The notes beneath the pieces are model-generated. The model was not told the origin of the DNA. It was given only the letters and a program-made list of their open reading frames with translations, and did not search any database. Positions 1 to 11,900 of a stretch of 64,000 nt of DNA are shown in pieces. Position 1 is the stretch's first letter. Each line of letters opens with the position of its first letter. This stretch comes from Cherax quadricarinatus (lineage: Eukaryota > Arthropoda > Malacostraca > Decapoda > Parastacidae): NCBI RefSeq assembly GCF_038502225.1, contig NC_091298.1:37755733-37819732 (forward strand), read 5' to 3'. Made by a program: the position numbers and the translations under genes.

Positions 1-112
1 CATCACTGGCTGTGATTCAGTGTTTAGTGATCTTTTGCATTTATTTAGCTGTTGCTCTATTGTTGCAGATGTTGATGTCATGGTATCTTGATGCCCATTG
101 GCTGGCTCTTGA

Positions 113-290
113 GCTTCAATCTACAAGATTGATGGACTGAACACATCGACTCCAGGCTGAGGGACTGATTACCTCAAACTCCTCCTCTCCTTACGCCTTT
201 CTACTTTGTATTGGACTGATGAAGCCACTGTGTGGCGAAACGTTTCCTGAATAAAGATTCCCATATGTTGCATAAGTGTCTCAATCTTCA
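113..290 (+). mobile_element. Hammerhead-bearing repeat, family A (single arm)
   Basis: This is one arm of a short dispersed repeat found again at 31042-31200 and as both arms of the palindrome at 56656-57015. It begins near the phrase gattgatggactgaacac and ends after the segment that follows the hammerhead core. Unlike the 56.7 kb copy it has no inverted partner and lacks the terminal hairpin tail. Terminal repeats of Penelope-like elements and metazoan retrozymes are known to carry such ribozymes; assigning this copy to them is inference. Both edges are approximate. Confidence 0.6.
211..250 (+). ncRNA. Hammerhead ribozyme motif, type I, family A
   Basis: The core CTGATGA (216-222) is followed by a stem II hairpin (AGCCAC, loop TGT, GTGGC), then GAAA (237-240) and CGTT, where a minimal ACGT stem III ends in the U-H cleavage site. 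Stem I is closed by GGA before the core and TCC after it. All canonical core nucleotides are present. The very short stem III is typical of PLE/retrozyme hammerheads, which are thought to act best as dimers. Self-cleavage is not demonstrated. Confidence 0.75.
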
Positions 291-1115
291 AAACCATCAT
301 AATGAGAAAGTTCACTGAGTGACATACTAAACTAACTTTCTTGTGTACATCATCACTTCCATATAATATACACATTGATTAAGACAGAGTCAAAGAATAG
401 TTCTTAAATGAATGTATGCTAATCCCAATTTACTTTAATTTCTCACTTTGAGGAGAAAACAAAGACAAACAGAATTTGCTGAAGAGAAACATTACTTATC
501 ATTGACGGTGTAGGTCACCACAAACAGAAACTTATTATAAATTATTCCTTCAAAAGTCCTAAAATGTATGATAGACCATCCTTGTTCTGAAGCATCTGTG
601 ATGGCTATTACAGCTGATACTTATGACGTAACTCATAACAGTTTAAAAAAAGACGGCACGTTCAGATATGATCTGACACTGAGGTAAGATTAAGTCTAGG
701 AGCGCAGAATCTACCGCCGCACCTGCACAGGTGAAGAAATTAAGTAATGTCTCACTTCATTTTATTACTCCACCTTCCACTACACAACTTACAAAAGCTT
801 CTAAAATATCTAAGGCAATCTATGGGAAGAGACGGAAGAAAGGCTCCAGGAAGGAGAAACCTTCCTGGCTTGTCAGAGCAATAAGAACGTCAATATGGTC
901 TTCAACAAGAATATCAGCTTTATAACAATGCCAGCATAGATTTACTTTTGCTCCTCCTCCTCCTCTTAACGTTTTTGAGCAATGGAGATGACTTCTAGTG
1001 GAACAATTGCATGAAGAAAATGTTCGCTCTACTGTGAAGCATTATTATTCGGCTGGTAAGGTTGGCCTGGATCATGCAAATGTAACGGAAGTAATGCGTT
1101 ATCATGACTGGCGCA
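291..1115. other. No recognisable feature
   Basis: AT-rich unique-looking sequence. Short open frames exist (one at 731-925), but none shows a recognisable domain, codon pattern or repeat match within the window. Nothing is called. Confidence 0.5.
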
Positions 1116-1119
1116 TATT

Positions 1120-1260
1120 TGGAGGAAAAATAAACACAAATACAGTATAATTTGATCCTTTATTGACTACGTTTCGCCCACACAGTGGACTTTTATCACG
1201 TCACAAACAGCTCTACCTTGGTAAAGAGTACATGAGTATATACAGTGTGGAGAGTCAGGT
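1120..1260 (-). mobile_element. Hammerhead-bearing repeat, family C (single arm)
   Basis: Read on the minus strand, this matches the arms of the palindrome at 29437-29671: the phrase tgtttgtgac, a stem II hairpin ending GTGGGC, GAAACGTAGTC and AATAAAGGATC. It is a lone arm with no inverted partner and no terminal hairpin. It lies about 350 bp upstream of a PLE fragment of opposite orientation. Edges are approximate. Confidence 0.55.
1165..1206 (-). ncRNA. Degenerate hammerhead motif, family C
   Basis: On the minus strand the core reads GTGATAA (1193-1199), then an AAGTCCACTGTGTGGGC hairpin, then GAAAC (GAAA at 1172-1175). Stem I is GAC/GTC. Sister copies read TTGA-N-AA at the core, so the first position appears to have mutated from U to G. 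That breaks the U3-A8 pair, so this copy is probably inactive. Confidence 0.5.
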
Positions 1261-1599
1261 GGAGAATGGCAATGTTACTGAGAGATAATATACTGCCTCT
1301 GTCAGGTAAAACACATGCTTATATTAATGTGCTTCTAGAAACCTATATAGATGCAAAATATTATTCTAGATTTATCGTACTTGAAATCTCAGTGTAATTA
1401 CGAATGAAGAATGCTCAACCTTTGATTGGAAAAGATGTCACGGCAGCATTTAGCATTTCCACAGAACACCTCGTAATTCACAATTCACGTGAAGAAACCT
1501 ACGTCCTTTCAGCTCATAGAAGTGATCGTACATTATTCCCGTTGAGTGTTGTGACACATTTTATGGAACGAGTACAGAAAATTCTCTCCGTCCCTTAGA

Positions 1600-2023
1600 C
1601 ATCAAGCTTACTTTCCGCCAGACTAACACTCTTCGCACTAATCTCGTTCATATCTCTCCTCCCTCTGCAGATGTTCCTGGTGTCTACTCTATTTCTTGCT
1701 CCTCCTGTCCTCTTCAATACTTTGGAGAAACTGGCCAATCTCTTTCTGACAGACATAGAGAGCACAAAAATAGTGTTAGGCTTGCCGACACTAACAATGC
1801 TTTTTTCTGTCACGTCAGAGATCACAGCCATCCTATAGACTGGTCTTCTACTAAAACTGTCTTCCCTACTTCCAACTTTAACAGTCGCCGTCTAGTTGAA
1901 TCCTCTCTAATACACAACTTTCCTTGTATGAATCTTAGTCCTGGCTTCGTCTTTGTAGATGCCTTCCTCTCCCACTATATTGCAAAATGTTCCAAACTTC
2001 AGAACACCTGTGACTTAACCTGA
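1600..2023 (+). pseudogene. GIY-YIG endonuclease domain of a PLE (5'-truncated)
   Basis: The frame reads GVYSISCSSCPLQYFGETGQ, the GIY and YIG motifs with the CxxC spacing usual in Penelope proteins. It continues with DRHREH, the catalytic Arg/His region, and HVRDHSHPIDW, and stops at TGA 2021-2023. In PLEs this domain lies C-terminal to the reverse transcriptase and nicks the target. The frame is open from about 1600 to the stop, but there is no start codon and no RT, so it is a fragment. The region before it (1404-1598) is open in another frame but is not recognisable. Confidence 0.75.
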
Positions 2024-2230
2024 TTCCTCATTTTTTTTCTTCTCCCTCTTCCCCTTTCCTCTTTTTTTTTTTTTTTTTTTTTTTCTTTCTTCTGTCGCGT
2101 GTTTCTGTTTCTTCATTATTTATTTCATCACTTCGCCTTCCCCCCACCTCTGTGCACTTGCTCTCCCTCTGTGTGCACCTAGCTCCCTTGCAGTGCTCCC
2201 CTTTCTTTATATTTGACTCCTTAGTTCCCC

Positions 2231-2248
2231 ACTACTACCACCACCACC

Positions 2249-2298
<50 letters not shown>

Positions 2299-2315
2299 CA
2301 CTACTACTACTACTA

Positions 2316-2367
<52 letters not shown>

Positions 2368-2372
2368 TACCT
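2231..2372. repeat. (TAC/CAC)n trinucleotide microsatellite
   Basis: About 140 bp of TAC units with interspersed CCA/CAC units, inside the 3' UTR of the PLE fragment. Long Tyr/His or Ser/Gly open frames across it are artefacts of the repeat. Confidence 0.95.
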
Positions 2373-2414
2373 CTTCCTGCCAATATATAGCCGTCCTGTT
2401 CCACTTCTCGCTAG

Positions 2415-2460
2415 TGTGACTTTGTAAATGGTCCAAGTCGGACCGAAACGTCGTCGTAAG
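2415..2460 (+). ncRNA. Degenerate hammerhead-like motif at PLE 3' end
   Basis: GTGAC is followed by TTTGTAAAT, a GGTCC-AAGTC-GGACC hairpin and GAAACGTCGTC. Stem I GAC/GTC, stem II and GAAA (445-448 of kilobase 2) are intact. The 5' core has an extra base and a changed position compared with the TTGATAA cores elsewhere in the window. Its place at the 3' end of a GIY-YIG PLE ties the ribozyme family to PLEs here. Confidence 0.5.
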
Positions 2461-2492
2461 CTCCTCTCTTCTATGTGCGGGTTATTTGTGTA

Positions 2493-4326
2493 TGTGGCAT
2501 GGTTATTTTCCTGTCCAATATTTAGAACTTTGTATTTGTATATATTAAACTGCATCTGCCACTTCCCCGACCATTGCAACAGTCTATTCAAATCATCCTG
2601 GAGTGCTCTAATGTTCTCATTAGAATGAATTGGACGGCCTATTTCGGTGCCTTACTGAAGTCCATATACACAATATCATATTCATTACCATGATGTACCT
2701 CCTCAAACACCATTGTGAAAAAAATCAGTAAATTCGTAAAGCAGGAACGCCTCTTGATAAAACCGTGTTGAGATTCATTAATCAATTGATGCCTTTGAAG
2801 ATGGCTACGAATTGCCTCAGCAATTATTGATTCCATAAATTTTCCCACTATGGAGGTAAGGCTTATTGGTCTATAGTTCGAAGCTAAGGACCTGTTACCT
2901 GCCTTGTAAATAGGTATTGCATTTGCTCTTTTCCATTTATCAGGCACTATGCCAGTTTGTAGAGATATGTTGAAAAGCTTAGCCAAAGGTTTGCTAAGTT
3001 CCTCTTTATATTCCTTTAAAACCCTTGCAAACAGTTCAGCAGGGCCTGGGGATTTGTTAGGTTATAATTTCTCTATTTGTCTGAGGACCATGTCGCTAGT
3101 TACCCTAATCGTGCACAGTTTATTATCGTCCTGTTCTACATAATTTATTATTTCTGGAATTTCGCTAGAATTTTCCTGCATAATTGCTGAGAGGAAGTAA
3201 GTATTGAAAATCTCACACATATACTTATCACTGTCAGTGGTCTGACCTGAATTACTCTTAAGTGGGCCTATCTTGTCCCTAATCTTACTTCTGTTTACCT
3301 GAAAGAACCTTTTTGGGTTAGTCTTCGAATCCCGTGCGACCTTATCCTCATAATCCCTTTTTCCTTTTCTTATTCCCTTTTTTTATTTCTTTTTTTAATT
3401 GAATATTTTGATTTCTTAACTGCAAATTCCCTTTTGATATGCCTAAACTTGCCTCTCTTTTGACCAATGAGATGTTCTAATCTATTGTTCATCCATTTGG
3501 GATCATTTTTGATAGAAGTGATTTCCATGCTCGGAACAAAAGTTGTATGGGCAGCTAGAACTATGCTCTGACCCATAGTCAGGTCATCCCAATTTAGCCC
3601 ACCCAGGTAATTTCTCAGTCCCATGAAATCGGCCAAGCAGAAGTCTTGGACAGAGACTTGATTGCAGTTATCTGGGTAATTCCATAATATATTGAAACTA
3701 AATGATTTGTGATCACTTTCCCTAAGCTCAACATTAACCTCAAGATTACTAATAAGTGATTCTTTGTTGGCAATAATTATGTCAAGCAGAGTGTTTCCTC
3801 TAGTTGGTTCTGTCACAAACTGTTTTAAAAAGCAATCCTGAACTGTATCAATAAAGTCACTAGACTCCAGATTTTGTCTCACATTGTTCCAATCAATTAA
3901 CACAACATTTTCATATCTAGACCCCTTATGAATTTCGTCCCATAGCAGCTTACTGCACTCCCTCTCAAGGTTTGGGGGCCTATAAATCACACCCAAAATT
4001 AAATTTTCACACCCCTCGAGAAACTGTAGCCAAACAGATTCTGTGTCTCATATTTCTAATCTTACATCATGTATAAGACAACAATTTAAATTATCTCTGA
4101 CATACATCGCTACTCCACCACTCTTCCTGTTCACCGTATCAGTGTGGAACAGTTTATAACCCAGTATGTTGCATTCAGAAAGCATTTCTCTATCTTTCAG
4201 GTTGAACCAGGTCTCTGTTATAGCACTAATATCTATATTACCTGCACTTGCAAGTAATGTAAGCTCATTTATCTTATTTCTTAGGCTCCTACTATTTGTG
4301 TAGTAGACCTTAAGGGAGCTAGTCAC
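2493..4326 (-). pseudogene. CR1 ORF2: APE endonuclease + RT, core motifs deleted
   Basis: The endonuclease start is clear (VYYTNSRSLRNKINEL, ITETWFN, GGVAMYVRD, GVIYRPPNL, then SDHKS). The block that reads VVLMGDFNFRQIDWN in sister copies here reads VVLIDWN, so the catalytic Asp-x-Asn loop is deleted. RT blocks follow (NYRPISLTSIVGKFME, QHGF, YDIVYMDFSKA). The next bases jump straight to the IGRP block (about 2630-2640), deleting the segment that holds the polymerase FADD box. The frame is interrupted near 4040 and 3370. Confidence 0.8.
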
Positions 4327-4505
4327 TCGTTGCCCTCTACTACCTTTCTTTGTTTGTTGATCAATTGCTTTGCCTTTACTAGCAACTTTGTGTTGAATAT
4401 TGTCTTTTAAACATATTCCTTAGGTATCCTGGTAATATCTGATGTTTCCAACCTTAATTCTGCACCCTGATTGTTTCCCACAAACACCCATACCTCTATA
4501 ATCTA

Positions 4506-5344
4506 TTAGTTTAAAGTCCTAGACACTTCATCAATTACCCCCTCAATTGAAATGGCTAATGCAACCACTCCAGCCCCAGAGAGATGAACCCCATCCCTTG
4601 CATACATATCATGTTTGCCATAGAATTTCTCCCAGTTATCAATGAATGGGATTGCAAGTTCCTTGCAGTACCTGTCTAGCCAGCAATGTATACCAAATAC
4701 TAATTGCCATAGACATCCATTCATTGCCCACTCCCTATCTAAGCAAAATGCTACATTTGATTGGGATCCCTCCCTTAGACCTGACTACTTCTATGGCTGA
4801 TCTGTACTTAACCAGTAGCTCCTGTCTCCTAACCTCTACAATGTTATTTCCACAAGCACTAAGACAGATAATAGGGTTGTTTCCATTACCTGACATGTTA
4901 TCCTCCAACCTGCTGACTATGTCACCAACACCAGGTCCTGGGAGGCACATCCTCTCTCTGACCTCTATCTCTGTTACAAAAAGCACAGTCCATATATATT
5001 ACCTGAAAGTCTCCCACAATCAGAGTATTCTCACCTTGATTAGCAGGGGAGTCAGTGGTATCTTTAACCTCACTAACCACTGAAGTACACTCGTCCTGGA
5101 GAACAGAGAATCGATTTCCTACCTTTACATCTTCTCTGTTAACCTTCCTTCTCTTACTTCTTCCTGAATTGTGAACCACTTGCCATTTAAAGCAGCTGCC
5201 ACTTTCACTGCTGGTAACCATTTCCTCCTTACCAGCTCCAATCATCTCACACTCACTCCCAAACCCATCTAGGTGAAGCTTCAGCCTCGTATTTTCCTCC
5301 TTCAACACTTTAACCAGTGATTCTAAAACACTGCAACAAGCCAT
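4506..5344 (-). pseudogene. CR1 ORF1: coiled coil + SGNH/GDSL esterase, broken
   Basis: It starts at a Met with a leucine-rich coiled-coil stretch (LESLVKVLKEENTRLKL), then a basic linker, then an SGNH-hydrolase region. Block I is altered to VGDFQV, where sister copies read GDSQ, so the nucleophile Ser is lost. Block III reads CLSACGNN, and block V is DGVHLS near the C-terminus. The frame breaks near 4950 and at 4735. CR1 ORF1 esterases are thought to help RNP/membrane interaction. The element's ORF2 follows downstream. Confidence 0.75.
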
Positions 5345-5392
5345 GTGCTTGGTAACACCCCACGCTAATTCCCAGAGCTTAGGACAGGTATT

Positions 5393-5850
5393 ACCTCACA
5401 TGAAGGTAAAGTAAGGGCAGTAGAGCGGTGACGACATTGGAGATAAATTCTGTGGGCTCGTTGATAGTGGGCAGTCCAACAGAATATGGCTGACAGAAAC
5501 TGGAACCTGACAATTCTCACAAAGTTATACAGGGCACCTCTCCATGAGATACCCATGAGAAAGACGAATGTGGCCAATGCGAAGATGGGAGAGAGTAGTC
5601 TCCCAACCTCGACACTGATGATAAGAAGATGACCAGAAACCTATACTCGGTTTAATGCACTGTAGTTTATTATAGAGCAGATCAGACCTATGTTGCTGCC
5701 GACGGTTGCAAAGATGGGTAGAAATTTCAGCAAAATACTCTCTGAATGGAACACCTCTATATGAAACTGGGAGGTCATGTACTACTGACTGTGCAGCAGT
5801 ATCTGCCTGTTCATTGCCCTGTACGTCAACATGACCATGGACTCAATAAA
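5393..5850 (-). pseudogene. RNase H / C-terminal zinc-finger fragment of an I-superfamily LINE
   Basis: On the minus strand the sequence reads HGHVDVQGNEQADTAA, the last RNase H motif, then DLPVSYRGVP. Further on come SSYHQCRGWETTLSRLRIGH and LSHGYLMERCPV, and then a cysteine-histidine block (C-x2-C, H-x4-C). This order, RNase H followed by a short Cys-His C-terminus, is typical of I/Jockey-group LINEs of arthropods. Small frame changes occur. It abuts the 5' end of the CR1 copy at 5392. I see no RT for this element. Confidence 0.65.
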
Positions 5851-6105
5851 ATAACAATATTTTCTTATTTAATTTAGTTAACTGTATGGAATGCAATTAG
5901 CAAGTCAAGGGTCACCATACCTTTGAGATTGTTAACGACATTTGATTTCTCAGGTAGTCCAGTAGATTAATTAGGGAGGTATCAGTTGAGTAATATCTCC
6001 TGAAACTTAATTGGTAACTATGGAGAATGGTTTTGTCATTAAAATACTTATCGCACAGCTTCCTCTAGAATTTTGGACATCACATTGAATCTAACAGGGG
6101 TATAG
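5851..6105. other. No recognisable feature
   Basis: AT-rich sequence between the RNase H fragment and a Tigger-like fragment. It may be decayed transposon, but nothing can be supported. Confidence 0.4.
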
Positions 6106-6375
6106 TTGCTAACAGACATACTGTTTTTATTGAAGATAGTAAATCTGGCTTACGGCCCCTGGCCACGGCAAGTGTTTAATACTGATGAAAAATTTGCAGT
6201 GGTAGAAAATAGCAACATGAATTTACATCAGTTAACAAGAGAAAAGGTGCACCGAATTCCAAGGAAGCAAGACGATAACTTCGGCTTGCTCCTTTGCTGT
6301 TACGCGTTAGGTGATTTTAAGTGTATGCTCATGGTTACTTGCCGTCCCAAGGCTCTTTGTGATTCGAAGATGTAG
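6106..6375 (+). pseudogene. Tigger/pogo-like DDE transposase fragment
   Basis: The frame contains VFNTDE, matching the first catalytic Asp region (F-N-x-DE) of Tc1/mariner-superfamily Tigger transposases. It then has LLLCCYALGDFKCMLMV, which resembles the LLL..NA.GDFK..P..V segment that follows in arthropod Tigger/jerky-like proteins. Only about 85 residues remain; no inverted repeats were found. It may be related to the C-terminal Tigger remnant at 19.8-20.6 kb. Assignment rests on motif memory. Confidence 0.5.
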
Positions 6376-6399
6376 GCAAAACCGCTTTACCGTCAAACC

Positions 6400-7610
6400 A
6401 GTCAGCTTGGATGATTGTGAAGGTGTAAGGGCCCTTCAAACTCAAAGAGCTTTTGAAAGGGCCACCACTCCTTATGAAAAGGAAAATAAATTGTAAAATG
6501 GGAAAACTTTTGTGAAACAAGTAAAATTAAACATATAATAGCCCTAACTGAAGTAAATGATGAAAAGTTAAATGAATAAATAAATCTAATGAAGGCTAAT
6601 ATGTACAGAAAGATCAGAGTCTGCCAGTGTTATGGGAAGGTTCACAGGAATCTGAGTATTGAAGTCACAGATGGTCGTGACAAGTGTGAAGTCCAGCACA
6701 AACGTCAAATGCGTGCACAGCTAGCAGCATAGATAACAGGTAGCTGATGGCCGTAGTAGTCCACTGGAAATCGGAAACGGATTATGATGGCCAAGGTCAG
6801 TTGCCGAGATAGTACGTCTGTTTTCGTGGTATAGAAACAGTTCTCAAATAAGGATGTTTACCTGCCCAGAAGTGGTTAAACAGCAGTTTCTCGTGATGAT
6901 ACAGGAGTGTAGATCCAAAGGTGAAGGACCAACAAAGATCCCTAGATGAGGCCTTTGACAAGATAGTGGATCTGCACAGCAGCTCTGATGAAGTAGTGCG
7001 CTGGTAGACCAAAGGTGTAGGAACAACAGAGTTTCTAAGATTACATATTATTGTTTCTGAGTTATGAGATCAATGCTGCTCTGTTCATCCCGCGTTTGAT
7101 GGGTGACTCACACCATTAAGCAAGGCTGAGAAAGTAACAAAGAAAATTACAAGCCGAACAAGGAGCCATTCACAGGATAGGCTGAAGGTCTTTAGAAGAA
7201 ATGATGACTAAATATTACCCAAGTCCAGACAAAGGTAAAAAAAAAAAATTATGAAAGCAAAACTATTAAATTTTCAAGAGTGGAGCTCAAAACAAAGAAA
7301 TTTGATGAGAGCAGGAAGCCAAGTGACGTTACTCAGTCTGTCAGGGTCCCTTGTTGCCATTCACCCCGTGATAGAGGGGGGGGGGTTAAGGTAATCACTC
7401 ACATACCCCTTTCTGAACAGGCATACTACCAGTTATACTTCCACCACCAATCATTCAATCTTCCAATCTTATGTAATGAATTTTTTCCCTCAAATGGCAG
7501 AGGAGTTATTTATTGACTGGTTTAAGTATTACTTTATATGTGCAGCAGCAGCCTTACATTCAAGGATCTCTTCATTATTGATAACTCCCGTAGTTTGATT
7601 CCCCACTTGA
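6400..7610. other. No recognisable feature
   Basis: Mixed-composition sequence with short frames only. A stretch near 6590-6730 reads as a basic open frame (MYRKIRVCQCYGKVHRN) that I cannot assign. There is a G9 run at 7377-7385. Confidence 0.4.
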
Positions 7611-7680
7611 CCTATGTGGTGTGTGGACGTGTGGCTACTGCCCTCTGCTGGTCATTAGTTGAGGTGTGGATTTTTACAAG

Positions 7681-8380
7681 ATGGTGCAGCATGTATGGAG
7701 GCAAATAAACACTGTGTGTATTGAGCCGGTGCGTAGCGCTGTCACACCCCAAACGGCGTCTGTGCTTTTGTCGGTGATAATCCACGACACTTATGGCATA
7801 GCAGATCATGATCTGTATGGTGTGGCACTTAATGGTGCCTACAGAGTCTTTGTCAAGTTGCGGTGGGCAGAGGTTTACGAACAGCTGGTGGAGAAGTACC
7901 AGGATGGCTGTGAGCTTGTTAACTCGGTGGTGAGCGTTCGCCTTATTGATGTGTCTAGGCACTTCACCTGGGTGAAGGTACTACTGTTCGAGGTGGATGA
8001 GGCCGACTTGCGGATCGTCTTTGATCAGAATGGAATGATACTCTTGGCAACTGTTGGTAAATGGGCGGAGGGGGCGTACGCTGGATTGCCGGACGTTTAC
8101 TCTGAAGATGTCGTTAAGGCACCCTATACAGTCCTATGTGATCCTTGGGGAATTCTGAATGCAAGATATGGTGTCTTACACAGGGCAGCATCGTACTTGT
8201 CTGCTCTGTGGCGTGTATTATCACACTGTAGCCCAATGTGGATGCCAGTTTCGGCCACAGGACATGAGTCGTGATATAGCACAGGCATCAGGGCCAGAAG
8301 CGAGGGATGTTGCCACGATGGACGGACGTGGAAGCGAAACTCGTGGAAGTGGAGAGGGCATTGCATCTCCATCAGGATGA
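7681..8380 (+). pseudogene. Tx1-like ORF1 with CCHC zinc knuckle, frameshifted
   Basis: It starts near MVQHVWRQ (7681). Copy 2 has the matching start MAHNVRRRANT at 13636, which supports this choice. A first block (VLLSVIIHDTYGIADHDL, GAYRVFVKL) runs to about 8110. The frame then shifts and continues as MVSYTGQHRTCLLCGVYYHT, a C-x2-C-x4-H-x4-C knuckle. This is the nucleic-acid-binding ORF1 layout of Tx1, I and Jockey LINEs. The tail is Gly/Ser rich and low complexity. Confidence 0.6.
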
Positions 8381-8939
8381 TGGCCCAGTGTACCCCCCTT
8401 TGGAGGGTAGGGCAAACATGACGAGTGGAGCAGCAAGGGTGGTGGAGGAGACATTGGCGATGGTGTTGGATGAGCTGTTTGAAACGCCAGGTGTGGTGAA
8501 AGAAGCGAGGAGGGTGGTTGGCATCGAGGAGCAGTACATTCTGTGAGGATGGAATCCGGTGACCCAGGTAGTTGGGAAGTCTTGTGTGAAGGATGTGATT
8601 ATGATGGAAGCAGAGGTCCACTGCGATGCTTCCCAGAAGGTTGACATAGGAGAGGATTGTGTCACATGCAAGAGGGCGTATTGACCCTGGCACAGAGGCC
8701 AGGGAAGAAGTCGTGGGTGGATGTGGCGTGTGGAAGATCTCATGGTCTCCAAAGTCCAGTGGGGACTCAGGGAGGGTCCCGAGCTGTGAGTGGAGAATGT
8801 GGTGGCAGGGGCAAGCACGTATATAGTGGTTCTGTGAATGGTGCACCGGGGCAGAGGTGGCAGAAATCAAGGCCGGCTTCAGGTGTATGACTGTGAACAT
8901 AAATTGGTTGCATGATGTTGTGAGGAGAATGTGGTTTTA

Positions 8940-11900
8940 GGGGCTTTTAAGACATTACAGAGTGGATCTGGTTTTTGTACAGGAGTACAATTATAAGATT
9001 GGCAGTGTGGTGGAGGTGGAAGGGTATAGAGTGTTTCTGGCTCATTCTGATCGTTTGAAGGGTGGGGTTGGTATCCTACTTTGTGAAGCGAGCCCGTTTG
9101 ATGTTCTTAGGTGTGAAGTGGGGGTAAGGGCGTGTTTTACAGGTGGATTGGTGGTGGATGGGTGAGCGTGTGGCAATGGTGTGTGTGTATACTCCTGCGG
9201 AGAGTGATGTGAGGGTGAAGGCCGAGTTTGTGTGTGGTGTTTTGGTTTACTATCTTAGGTCACTCCCCCCTTGCTGTTGGGGGGGATTGGAATTGGAAGG
9301 ACATGGAGCCGCTTGGGATGGGGCATTGTTCAGCGGGCTTGGGTGATCTCCTGCAGGGTGTGGGTTTAAGGATGTAACAGGGGGTGGGGTGTGGGAGATC
9401 GAGTATATGTTCATCAGGAGAGGTTATGCTGCCCAGCTTGATAGGATGTATGTGATGAGGAGTGTGCAAGTGGTGCAGGTAAGTACAGTGTATGTTGTGT
9501 ATTCAGATCATAGGGCAGTATTGGCAGAGTTAGCTTGGGATGGGTTGCCTAAGTGGTACCAGGGTTATTGGAAATTGAACATGAGGCTTCTTGGGGTTGA
9601 AGAGGGGTGGGTGGAGTTTGTGAGGTTGTGGGAAGGTTTATGGGAGGAGGGTGGTGCTGCAGGTGACTTGCTGGAGTGGTGGGATGGGGTGGCAAAGGGA
9701 GGATACTGCAGTTTTTATGTTGGGCAAGGAAAGCGGGAGGCTCGAAAGTCTTATGGGCGTTCAGGGGAGGTTGTGGGGATGTTACGAGAGGGATGTTCAA
9801 GGGGGAGTGTACCTTGTGGGGAAAATCGAGATACTGACAGGGTGCATTAGGGACTTGCAAAATGAGAGGTTCGACATTGCACATGTGCAGGGAGGGCTGA
9901 AGGAGATGCTGTGGGGTGATAGGCCGTCGGCCTGTGTGTTATGGGGACAACGGATGCATCAGGCAGCCACAGAAATAGCTTGAATGATGGTTCATTCAGA
10001 GCTGGGAGGGTATAGTGTGGGGCAAGAGTTGTGGATGGCAGAGGGAATGAGTCATTATGTGGATGGGTGGTTTGGGAGGTACTTGGAGAGGGTTGGGGTG
10101 GATAGTGAGGCATTGCAGGGCTTGGGCGAGAATGTATTCTGTGTTCTTGGTAGGAGTGACCACCTGGCGTTGGGTGGGGACATAGAGGAGGGGGAGGTGT
10201 GGAGGTCATTGATGGGGATGGGGAAGGGCAAGGTGCCAGGGATTGACAGTTTATCCTGTATATTTTATTTGCAAAACTGGTGTGTGCTGAAAGCATTTTT
10301 GGTGAGGCTCATGAATACATTGAAGGAGAGGGGACCGTTGTGTGGGTTACAGGCGACGACAGTAGTTATATTGGTTCCAAAAGGAGAGCGAGGGATTAAC
10401 TTTGTGTGGACTACAAGCTTTTTGCAAAAATTTTGGTGAACCATTTGAAATGTGTGGTGGGTCGAGTTGTAGTGGTGGGTCAACATGGGGTGCCTGGGAG
10501 GACTATGTATGAGGGGCATGGGATAACAAAAGAGTTTGTGGAGTGGTTGGCAGGGAAGCAGGTGGGAGAGTGTCTTGGCTGTGGATTGGCAAGCGGCGTA
10601 TGATTGTGTGGAACGCGAGGTGTTGTGGCAAATCTTATGATGGCAGGGTTTTGGAGAAGAAATAGTGCACTGGGTTGAGATGTTGTACTATGCAGCAAGT
10701 GTGCGAGTGCAGGTGAATGGGAGAGTGGGAGAGAGGATTCCTATGGGTAGGGGTCTTCGACAGGGTTGTCCCCTGTCCCAACAACTTTTTGCATGGCTAC
10801 AGAACCCATTCTACAGGGCAGTAGAAGCATGTATACGTGGGAGGGTGAGTTTGTGTGTGGGGAGTATTGAGCTGGGGATTGTAGGATATGTGGGTGATAC
10901 TACGATTCTTGTGAGGAAGGAGGAGGGCTTATGTCCGGTGGTGGGGAGTCGTACATAGGTTTGGGGGGCTATGAGTTTGAGGGCGAATGTGGAGAAATCG
11001 AAGTTACTGGGTTTAGGAGCTTGGGAAGGGAGGGTGGAATGGGGTAGTGATGTGGGATGGCGTATGGTGGATCGGGTAAAGATCTGAGGAATAGTGTATA
11101 CGGGAAATGCATGAGAGGCGCAGATGGTTAATTTGGGTGGTGTTGTGGACCGGGTGGTAAGAAGGCTGGACGGTTTGAGGCCGAGTCACTTGACCATTCA
11201 CCAATGTATCATCATGGTGAATGTGTTGCTCTTTAGTAAAGTATGGCATGGGGCTGCGGCATACCATTTACGGGGACAGACTAGAGTGCTCAAGAGGGTA
11301 TTTAGATTTATTTGAGGATCAGGGTATGAATGACTGAGAAGGGAGGTTGTAACTCTTCCGGTTAGTAGGGAGGGATTGGGTTTAATAGGCTTAAAGCATA
11401 GGGTTAAATGTATATATTTGAAACGAGGGCTTTTACACGTGGGAGGGTGTGGGGGGAGGGGGTTGGATTGATTGCGTGCATATGTGTGTAAGTGGTGGAG
11501 AGGCTGGAGATGCGAGAGTGTGAAGACGTGTTGAGGGTGTTAATGCATGCTAGGGACCCTTCCAGGATTCGAGTGGGTGTTCTAGGGCGTGTGGTAGGAG
11601 GTAGGGTGGTTGTGCTCGTAGAAGGTGTCCACCCAATGTATGCGTGCGGGGATATCTGGGATAGGTTGCATTTGTTGCGAACAAGAACAATGCCGAGGGA
11701 GAGGAAGGCTATGTTTCGTTTCCTCCACGGTATCCTTCCGTCTGGCATGGTAATTTGGGAGAGGAGGTTGCTTGTAGAGGGTAGGTGTAGGGCATGCAGA
11801 GGTGAGGAATCTGCTTTCCATGCTATATATTTTTGTGAACACTTGGGTGAAGTCATGGAGAGGGTTGGGGGAGGCGAGATTTCGGTCTTGAGGGCATTGA

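Larger units (their letters stand above)
1595..2492 (+). mobile_element. Penelope-like element, 3' part
   Basis: A 5'-truncated PLE. It holds the C-terminal GIY-YIG endonuclease reading frame, a T-rich 3' UTR, a (TAC/CCA)n microsatellite and a terminal segment with a degenerate hammerhead. It ends abruptly at about 2492, where the sequence switches to a reversed CR1 element; the junction lies in a shared run around tgtgta. No reverse transcriptase part of this copy is present. PLEs insert by target-primed reverse transcription and are often 5'-truncated, which fits. Confidence 0.7.
2493..5392 (-). mobile_element. CR1-type LINE, subfamily A, copy 1
   Basis: A minus-strand CR1-like element running from its 5' UTR (near 5392) through ORF1, an APE-type endonuclease and the RT. 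It is cut off inside the RT at about 2493 by the PLE junction, so no 3' UTR or tail is present. The 5' UTR matches that of the copy near 61 kb (the phrase agcttaggacaggtat). Related copies in the window are 14151-15195, 29838-33192 and 56494-61060. Several frameshifts and two damaging deletions show it is dead. Confidence 0.8.

Noticed and set aside
2152..2436. His/Tyr-rich, poly-Ser and poly-Val frames
   Set aside because: All three frames are readings of the (TAC/CAC)n microsatellite.
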